64,000 nucleotides of DNA from Fomitopsis serialis (lineage: Eukaryota > Basidiomycota > Agaricomycetes > Polyporales > Fomitopsidaceae). The DNA is taken from NCBI RefSeq assembly GCF_022376445.1, contig NW_025955159.1, forward strand, positions 1 to 64,000, read 5' to 3'. Of the stretch, positions 57,491-64,000 are shown piece after piece. The position numbers and the translations under genes were made by a program. Each line of letters starts with the position of its first letter. The stretch's first letter is position 1. Below the pieces are notes generated by a model, which saw only the letters and a list, made by a program, of their open reading frames with translations, searched no databases and was not told the DNA's origin.

Positions 57491-57900
57491 ACAAGAACGC
57501 AATCTACTGAGGCTCAAGACCAGGAGCCGTATTGCGTCGTATTGTTTCATAGCGAGATTTACTCAGCTGGCTCGCCCCGACAAATGCGGGCGACCAGTGT
57601 CAGTGGTAGTTTGCGGGCCCACCAGAGCGACAACGTCCGGATGGCCCGAGACAGCGGCCGCAACTGGCGATGGGGGAGAGATGTCTCGTCCTGCCCGTGA
57701 TACTAGCTGCACGAGTCTTAAACCTATGCGAAGAAAGGAAGATACGTCCCGGTGGCTCGAGCGCTGCTGCAGAACGTGGCATCTGTATCGGGTCTGACAC
57801 GAACCGAGTCGCTGATGCGCTGGCTACGGATTACAGGAAGACGACGCGGAGTGTCTAAAGGATGGTGAGAGTAGTAGTTTGTGTTTGGCTAGATTGTGCA

Positions 57901-60900
57901 CTATGACTCATGGCCTATGAATCCTATCAACGGCCCACTGCCTGACAGCGTCCACACACGACGCTGCTCAGCAGTGGTCGTAATAGTACCCCATCCATCT
58001 GCCGCGCGAGTGCGCGCCTTGACCCCCGGCTGCGTACAAGGGACAATGATGAGTGGGTCATCACGCCCGCGAACGACATGACGGGATAACGCACCGAGGG
58101 TCTCGTGCGCGCCGGCGGCCAGCGCGGAGCATGGCTCTCCTTCCGTGCGCCCGCCGAGCGCAGCGCGCTTGTCCTCTAGCCGCTGCGTGAGCGCCTCGAC
58201 CTGCTCGCGGAGGGCTATCCGGGTCCGTCCGTCGTCAGCACTCCAGTGGGGCGGCCGCGTCGCCTAGAACGACTTACAAGATCCTTCGGCGAGCAGATCC
58301 AACTTTGTCCGGACGAATGTCTTGCCCAGCGCTACCCGCCAGTCGCCGGGCGCATCAGCATACACGAAAGCACGAGGGATCGTGTGCTCACTCACCCTGC
58401 GCGTTTCTCTCCACGAGCAGTCGTCTGTCGACCTCAAGCTCCAGCTTAAGCTCCACGAGCAGTCGATTATCAACCTCAGCTTGAGCTCCGATTGACGGAG
58501 AGCCTCCGCCGCCAGTAGTACGCCGTATCAGCAGCACCTCTCGGAAACATGAATACGTGCTCACCAGTGGCAGTTTGGGCTGCCTCAAGCTCCAGCCGCG
58601 CTGCATCCGCTCGCAGCACTAACGGAAGTCAGGACAGATCTTCGCCGACTCTGCAGACAAACTCACCAGCAATCGTGTCCTGCGCAACTCGCTGTTCGGC
58701 GTCGTGGTTCTCCCGCTCCCGCGCAAGGTCCGCTCGAAGCGCGGCTACCTCCTGCGCAAGCAGCTCCGTTTCTGTGGTCACCCCGGTAAGGCGCGCCTGC
58801 ACCAGTACATCCTGCGCCTTTACATCTGCGAGCTGGGCCTGTGTGTCAGCCAGCTGTGTCTGCGTATCTGCGAGCTGGGTCCGTGCGTCTGTCAATCGCC
58901 TCCGTTCGTGCGCTAGCTGGGTCAGTGTGCCTGTCAGCCGGGTCCCTGCATCTGTCAGCTGGTCCGTGCGTGAGCCAGGTTGTTCTGCGTCTCCGCCAGA
59001 TGGGCCCGCGTCTCCTCCAGGTCGCTCCGTGAGTCCGTGACCTGCGTCCTCGCGTCCAACAACTGGCCCTGAGCGCGCGTCCACATCGCCTTCATCCGCG
59101 CGAGCTCCGCCGCCATACCTGCGTATCAGAGTCAAGGATCAGCGACAGGACTAGTAGGATCGCCCCAAAGAGAGAAGCCTGACCGTTCTCCCGCTGGAGG
59201 GACGCCGCTTGCCTCGCTGCGAACTCGGCCTCGCGCCGAGCGAGGCGCTCTTCCCGCTCCGTCGTGCGCGCCGCCTCATCCTGGTGGCCCTCCCTTCGAG
59301 TTCGTCTATGCGCGCCTCTGCTGCAGCGACCATGGCGGCCATAGCACTACTGAAAGCATCTCCCAGTCCTGTCGTGACCCCGTTGCGGGCACCCGAGTCG
59401 GCCTCAGTCCCAGAGCGGGGTGGCGGCAGGTTCTCCTTCGCGGCGAGGGCACCGGCGACTCTGAGAGCCCGAGAGTCGTCCGTGGCTTCTTGTTTCACTG
59501 TCACTTCGCTCGCAGCGGCCCGGGAGGATGCAGCGTTAGAGGCCTCCGAGAGTGCAGTACGAGTGGTAGATCGAGCTGCCCCAGATTTAGAATTCCCAGC
59601 AGTACGAGCAGTCTGAGCAGGAGTAGCATTGGCCGTCACAGTCTGAGCAGTCTGAGCAGCACCAGTCTGAGCAGTCGAGGCCCAACCCGATCCCGAGGCA
59701 GCCTGAGCAAAGCGTGGGGGAATCCGCTGGAAGCGAAGCATGTTGGCGACCCTAGGAGCATGTGGAGGTTCAGGTTGAGCGAAGTGCTGACCACCGTTCG
59801 GGTTGAAGCCGGGCGCGACGTTCGGATATGGCGCAGCGACTTCATGAATAGCAGGCAGAGACCCTGAAGCGCCAGCATCGATGCGAAGTCCCCCAGTAGT
59901 ATCGTGTCGAACCGCCCAAGGTGCGTTATTGATGAACCTGGGGCCATTGAATCGGACCCCTCGCGGATGCAGTTGCGGCGGCAAGGCCTGAGTGCGCTTG
60001 CGGTTGTCCCACGAATGGAATCTCGGCGGCATCGGCGGGCGTACGAATTGGCTCGGGGCCTGTTCGGACCACCAGAAGGCTGAGACTGCTGGACTTGCAC
60101 GCCCTGTAGATCCCGCGCGCGGAGTGAAACGGCACCTGGGCACCAGTCGCGGGTGCCTGCTGCCGAGACGCTTGCTGTCAGGACCGGCGTTGCCACCCTC
60201 GGATGGTGAGCGTGCTCGCTTCGTCACTTCAGTAGGACCCGGCGGAGCTGGGACTGAGTGGTCCTGCAGGGCGGAGGCCGGGCGGTTCTGCAGAGCGGAT
60301 GCTCGGTGGTTCTGCGGAGCGGGTTCTGGGCCGTCCTGCAGAGCGGGGACGAGGGGACGGTTCTGCGCCGCTGGGTCGGGGAGATCTCGCGCAGCTGGTT
60401 CCACCTCCCTGCGAGTCCAATGAGTCGACGCGACCACGTTGGGAGCAACGACAGAACGCACCGGATCTCAACATTGACATGTGCGCTGGGCAGTCCCCGA
60501 CAAGCTGAGTCGCACGCAACTTTGTAGGATAGTACTGGGGGCGTACTCACATGTGCATTTCGGTCAGTTTGCGGTTGAACGCCTTGCGCTGTTTCTTCGT
60601 ACGTGCTTGGCTCTTGATGGCAAGGATCTCCTCCACCACTTGGCGCTGCGAGTGCAGACGAAGAATCAGGATCGCCCCAACAGCTCTAGAACACGGTGTC
60701 GTACCGCAGCATCCGGTTCGGCGTCACGACGCTCGACGTTCCACGTGCATCGTACCACCGGTACAGAGCCTTGCCAGAGACTTGTGACGGTGGGCTCGAA
60801 CGTGGCGGGAAACCCAAGGCCCAGAAGGTCGTCCTCGATAAACTGCTCGAGAGATCCGGTAGCCCGTCTGTGCGCAGTAGCCAAGTTCGCCTTCTTCCCG

Positions 60901-60932
60901 GTGTAATGAATGTCTAGAATGTAGTGCTCCAT
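57901..60932 (-). pseudogene. Family copy I: long, frameshifted copy
   Basis: All parts of the family are present. N-terminal domain: M-E-H-Y-I-L-D-I-H-Y-T-G-K-K-A and W-Q-G-S-V-P-V-V-R-C-T-W-N-V-E. Exon 2 ends K-L-T-E-M-H-M before GTGAGT. A very long exon 3 has T-K-R-A-R-S-P-S-E-G-G, an Asn/Pro-rich insert not in D-F, and V-T-V-K-Q-E-A-T-D-D...A-A-K-E-N-L-P-P-P. One frameshift lies after D-E-L-E-G-R (about 59285), where E-E-R-L-A-R-R-E-A-E-F-A-A-R-Q continues in another frame; a second lies in exon 4 after N-N-L-A-H-A-R-T (about 58965). The C-terminal exon is open to TAG at 57901-57903. Either a young pseudogene or sequence errors. Confidence 0.7.
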
Positions 60933-61352
60933 GTTGAAGATGGTCGTTTGTGTATGCTGAAGTAGTAGTATGTGACAGCCTGCTGTCGATAAGGAATTGC
61001 TTGACCTATAACCGCAAGCGGGAGAAGATAGTAGAAGTTGAACTTGCGATGCGAGTGCGTTCGAACCCATACGGAGCGACGCACGTGGTGACTGCGAGTT
61101 ACACGTCCATCAGCGACACCACGATCTGGCACCTGGCGACGATGTGTGATGTGTCCGTGTCGTCGAACTGCATCGATCATTTGTGGCGCCGTACCTTCAC
61201 GAAAGGCAGCACGTCCTGCTGCTTGTCAGTTGATGAACGGGCCAGTACACCCGGATCTTCGATCGAGGACAGTTCGCAGAATCGCAACCCGACGCGCCAC
61301 GCAGCGACGATCATACACAGACGCCCACACCAGTGGGCGCAGACGGAAAATC

Positions 61353-61479
61353 AAAAATTACTGCTCGTAGCAGGGAGTTGATCCTCTGTAGTACTCCAGG
61401 GGAGCGACTCCCCAGGCCTCACTGTGCTGCCCAAGCGTGCCGCTGTACACACCGTTGCGCGATCCGTACAGTTGCGCTA
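61353..61479 (-). ncRNA. tRNA-like Pol III unit 14, upstream of copy I
   Basis: Minus strand: box A TAGCGCAACTG (61479-61469), box B GATCAACTC (61383-61375), five-T run (61357-61353). Inverted partner of unit 1 at 31465, but with intact box A and T-run. About 420 bp upstream of the copy I ATG. Confidence 0.65.
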
Positions 61480-62424
61480 TCCGTCGGATGCAACAGGGAG
61501 GCGTGTATTGCGAACATTTTCGCGTTTTGGAGGCCTGATTTGGAGGGAGGATGACACCTGGCCAAACGACACCGAAATCGGGATGATCCTTCACAGTGAA
61601 TGTGAGTGGTGCCGTCATGGGAGTTGACGTGGACGACAGGTACGTGCACGGACAAGGAGACGTGGGCAGAGTGTGAAGGAGTCGAACATGCACGTGCGAC
61701 GGTTGAAATTTTGAACACGACTCTCGGTCTGCCACCAGCAGCGCCGGCGGTGCAGAAGCAAGGTTTCTGAGTCCGTCGGCTACAAGACGGGCAAGTGCAA
61801 CTGCAGTCGACGTCGTTTGGGACTGCTGTTGACACAATAACAAGACGAAGGCGTGACATCTGCTGTTTGAAGCGCGGGGTTCGCTCGTTTCCTGCCGCCG
61901 CAAAAGTGAAGAGAAGCGTAGTTTCCTATGCCATGTCCAAAGCGTCCAAGGCCGGCGCGGCGAGCCAGCATATCAAGAGGTCTGGTGCAGATATAGCCAC
62001 GCGCACGGTATAACCAAGACGTACGCCCTGTCGCCATCGGAAAACGCCTGGGACTCGGATTGCGCAAAGCCAGAGGTCGCGCCCATTCCCGACGCAAACG
62101 CTATGTTGCTCCCCGACCCACAAATGCCTGACGAAATCTCCGCTCGCTGGTCGCTGGAACAGCACGCACACCGGTGAGAATGAATGTCAGCCCGGAAGGC
62201 CTCTGGACTCACCCCTAAGCACGATGGCAAGAGTGTGCACGCATCACGACTGTGTCTGTGCGACCATCCACCCAACAAACTAGAAGACGCACCTGATGTG
62301 AGAACGAGAGGGGACTCGGGGGCAACTCGGGGGTCACGCATGAATCGGAGTCGATCCTGGTGCGTACTCAGGCTCTCTCGGTGTGTCGTGACATCGTCAT
62401 GCGAACGTCTGGATCTGACCTCCT
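61480..62424. other. Repeat-derived region, no gene
   Basis: The first part (to ~61620) is the inverted partner of ~31340-31465. The rest carries no recognised gene or RNA. Confidence 0.45.
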
Positions 62425-62489
62425 CTGGGCGTCGTGCAGAGCTAACAGAGGTCGCCCAAGGTGCGTCGCCACTAGTGGGGAGTCGCCCG
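62425..62489 (-). repeat. Right arm of the outer inverted repeat of the array
   Basis: Inverted copy of 30609-30673 with one difference. Confidence 0.85.
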
Positions 62490-62836
62490 TGACACGATAC
62501 ATACCGCTTCTGTTCCATACCTGGGCCGTCCGGTGAACGAGCTCGAGGGTCCTGACTCTTGGGTAGTTCGCAGAGCTTGACAGAGGTAGTCTCCCCAGGC
62601 AGACGTAGACAATCCCTTCAACCTTCGTGCACCGTGCCTCCGGATATCGACGACAGAGTATCCGTGGCACGGGCATGCGCATTATTTTATTTCAATCTCG
62701 ATCGCGGGATTTGCCGTGGCCTAATGCGCAACTTACATCCAACTTACATCCTCTTGCAAGGGGTTGTCCTCTTCCTGCTCTTCCCGCTCTTCCTGCTCCT
62801 CCTTCCTCCTCGATTCCACTGATACCTGCACTCGCG

Positions 62837-64000
62837 ATGGCGGTCACGATGCTCATTCAGTATAGAGCGGACAAGGCTCGTCTGTTCAATATATACCAAG
62901 AGGACGCGGAACGGTACCTAGCGGGCTTCTTGGAGACGACTTGCGGACGTTGGGGCTGCCGATGCCACACGAATGTGTCTTCAAGTCGTGGCGCACAGGA
63001 TTTGTCCTGTGCAATTGGGACGCGGCGGATGGCAGCGTGTGTTTGTTTCGCTCTAGGTATGTCTCCGACTCTGATCAGACCCACAGTCGTTGCACCGGCA
63101 GCTCATCGCTGCCTTCCAAGACATTCGCAGATCCACGAGGTCGTTTCCGGATCTGTTCATGTGAGCTGTCGTACGCTACATCACAGCATCCTACGCTTCA
63201 CACCGTCCCCTTCGTCAGTGGGAGGATCGAACTACATGACGGGTGGGTCGGGACGTCGCGTGTACGAGGCGCGTCGCTCATGGCTGGTCTGCTAGCGGAT
63301 CGCGGACGGTCGCCTCCGCGCCCTTCGCTTATAAAAGACAGAAAAAGGCATCTGCGCACACACGCGATGTGCCTGCCCCAGGCCCCGGCAAGGCCCCCAC
63401 CGCGCCCAAGTCGACGCTCCTCGCGAGACATGCGAGTTCGCCGCTGGCGCGACCAATGGCACCGTCACACCAGTGTAGGTTCCGTGCCTATTCTCTGAAT
63501 AGTGTCTGTGCTGAGCACCTAGTCAAGACCACACAAATCACTTCGTTCCCAGGTTCCACGGCGAGGCTGACAGCTCCACAGATGAACGTTCCGCCGCTCC
63601 CAAGGAAACACCTTCGTCGACAGGCCTGCGTCCGGTACCGCAGCGTTCAGTGCCCCAGCATCCGGCGTGGGGTTCGCGTCCCTTCGAAAACTACAGAGTT
63701 GCCTGCGGCCACCGCTAACGGGACAACGTCCGCACGGCCACAAGGCTTCGTAGTCCCCAAGGTCGAGGAGGAGAGCCACGACGCTATCCTGCACAGCAGT
63801 CCTCCAGCCCTGAAGGACCGTCGCAGGAGTCTCCTCGACGCGGCCTCTTCCCTCCTCCCAGCGCCTCGTACGCGTTTGCGAAGAGCTCCCGCTCAAGTCC
63901 GTCGCCCTCGCGCGCGAGCCACGGGTCCTCTGCGTCGTCGATGTTCTCGGCCAGGAGCTCGGCGACGAGCATGTCCAGCATCAGCACGACGGCGTCGGAC
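62837..64000 (+). pseudogene. Family copy J: divergent copy running off the right edge
   Basis: ATG at 62837 after a CT-rich leader. The first exon reads M-A-V-T-M-L-I-Q-Y-R-A-D-K-A-R-L...R-Y-L-A-G-F-L, and the family D-D-L-R-T-L-G-L-P-M-P then continues one frame away, followed by F-K-S-W-R-T-G-F-V-L-C-N-W-D. Exon 2 (S-L-H-R-Q-L-I-A-A-F-Q-D-I...F-P-D-L-F-M) ends in the family-typical AT/GTGAG donor. A later exon has V-V-P-K-V-E-E-E-S-H-D-A-I-L at the VKQE position. The single frameshift may be real or a base error. On the minus strand 63784-63987 is also open with an acidic, codon-biased look (A-E-L-L-A-E-N-I-D-D-A-E-D-P-W); a gene entering from the right on that strand cannot be excluded. 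Confidence 0.5.

Noticed and set aside
31465..61479. Calling the 14 box A/box B sequences functional tRNA genes
   Set aside because: No acceptor stem pairs between the 5'-flank of box A and the sequence after box B, D-arm pairing is weak, and anticodon position is undefined. They are tRNA-derived at most.
63784..63987. Minus-strand ORF with acidic, codon-biased sequence as a separate gene
   Set aside because: It overlaps the region where copy J shows a VKQE-like motif on the plus strand and no start or splice context could be tied to it; kept only as an alternative in the copy J entry.
1..64000. CRISPR arrays, bacterial operons, rRNA genes, telomeric repeats
   Set aside because: None seen; the short regularly spaced repeats and ribosomal or telomeric sequence signatures are absent.
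24941..64000. Coiled-coil family as kinesin, myosin or SMC fragments
   Set aside because: No motor, Walker A/B or hinge sequence; the N-terminal domain and basic/VKQE region do not fit those families.

Overview
The window looks like nuclear DNA of a filamentous basidiomycete, most likely an agaricomycete of polypore type. Genes carry many short GT-AG introns (about 50-80 bp), coding DNA is GC-rich, and there is a class I hydrophobin, an F-box gene of the kind expanded in wood-decay fungi, a stand-alone hydantoinase-B-type protein and a GFA-domain protein. No bacterial, organellar or viral gene set was seen.

Left part (1-30 kb), mostly single genes. A Cid1/Trf4-type nucleotidyltransferase runs off the left edge (minus). 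Next come eIF3 subunit L (plus) and an ankyrin-vWA gene (minus) whose two halves are split by a 2.7-kb terminal-inverted-repeat element at 5122-7841. Then a lectin-like beta-propeller protein with a decayed inverted paralogue beside it, a V8/trypsin-like serine protease, a double GFA-domain protein, a hydantoinase-B protein flanked by inverted ~0.9-kb repeats, a hydrophobin, a 729-bp MITE-like element, and an F-box gene carrying a C2H2 zinc-finger ORF inside its first long intron.

Right part (25-64 kb). Ten copies (A-J) of one unrecognised gene family dominate. The three intact copies (D 532 aa, E 435 aa, F 583 aa) each have eight exons with the same seven intron phases (0,2,1,1,1,1,1). The protein has a conserved N-terminal domain of ~110 residues, a disordered Pro/Ala-rich part with basic NLS-like clusters, a VKQE sumoylation-type motif with an AKEN-type element, and a long coiled coil. 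The other copies are 5'-deleted, frameshifted or fragments. Interleaved are 14 tRNA-like sequences, most with a box A, a box B and a downstream T-run (a complete predicted Pol III unit). Six of the seven gene copies between 33 and 61 kb (B-G and I, all but H) have one ~0.4-0.8 kb upstream in the same orientation, and the seventh exception is itself a 140-bp fragment; I counts among the positives. Repeats R1-R4 fill the rest.

The 30.6-62.5 kb block is an imperfect inverted array: copies B-E point right, F, G and I point left, E and F are tail to tail near 47.8 kb, and matching inverted segments sit at 30.6/62.4 kb and 31.5/61.4 kb. The gene family plus its Pol III-like units is the best candidate for an undescribed system. 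Its function cannot be read from the sequence.

Exon boundaries were worked out by hand from splice consensus and reading frame. Family assignments rest on recalled motifs; no database search was run.
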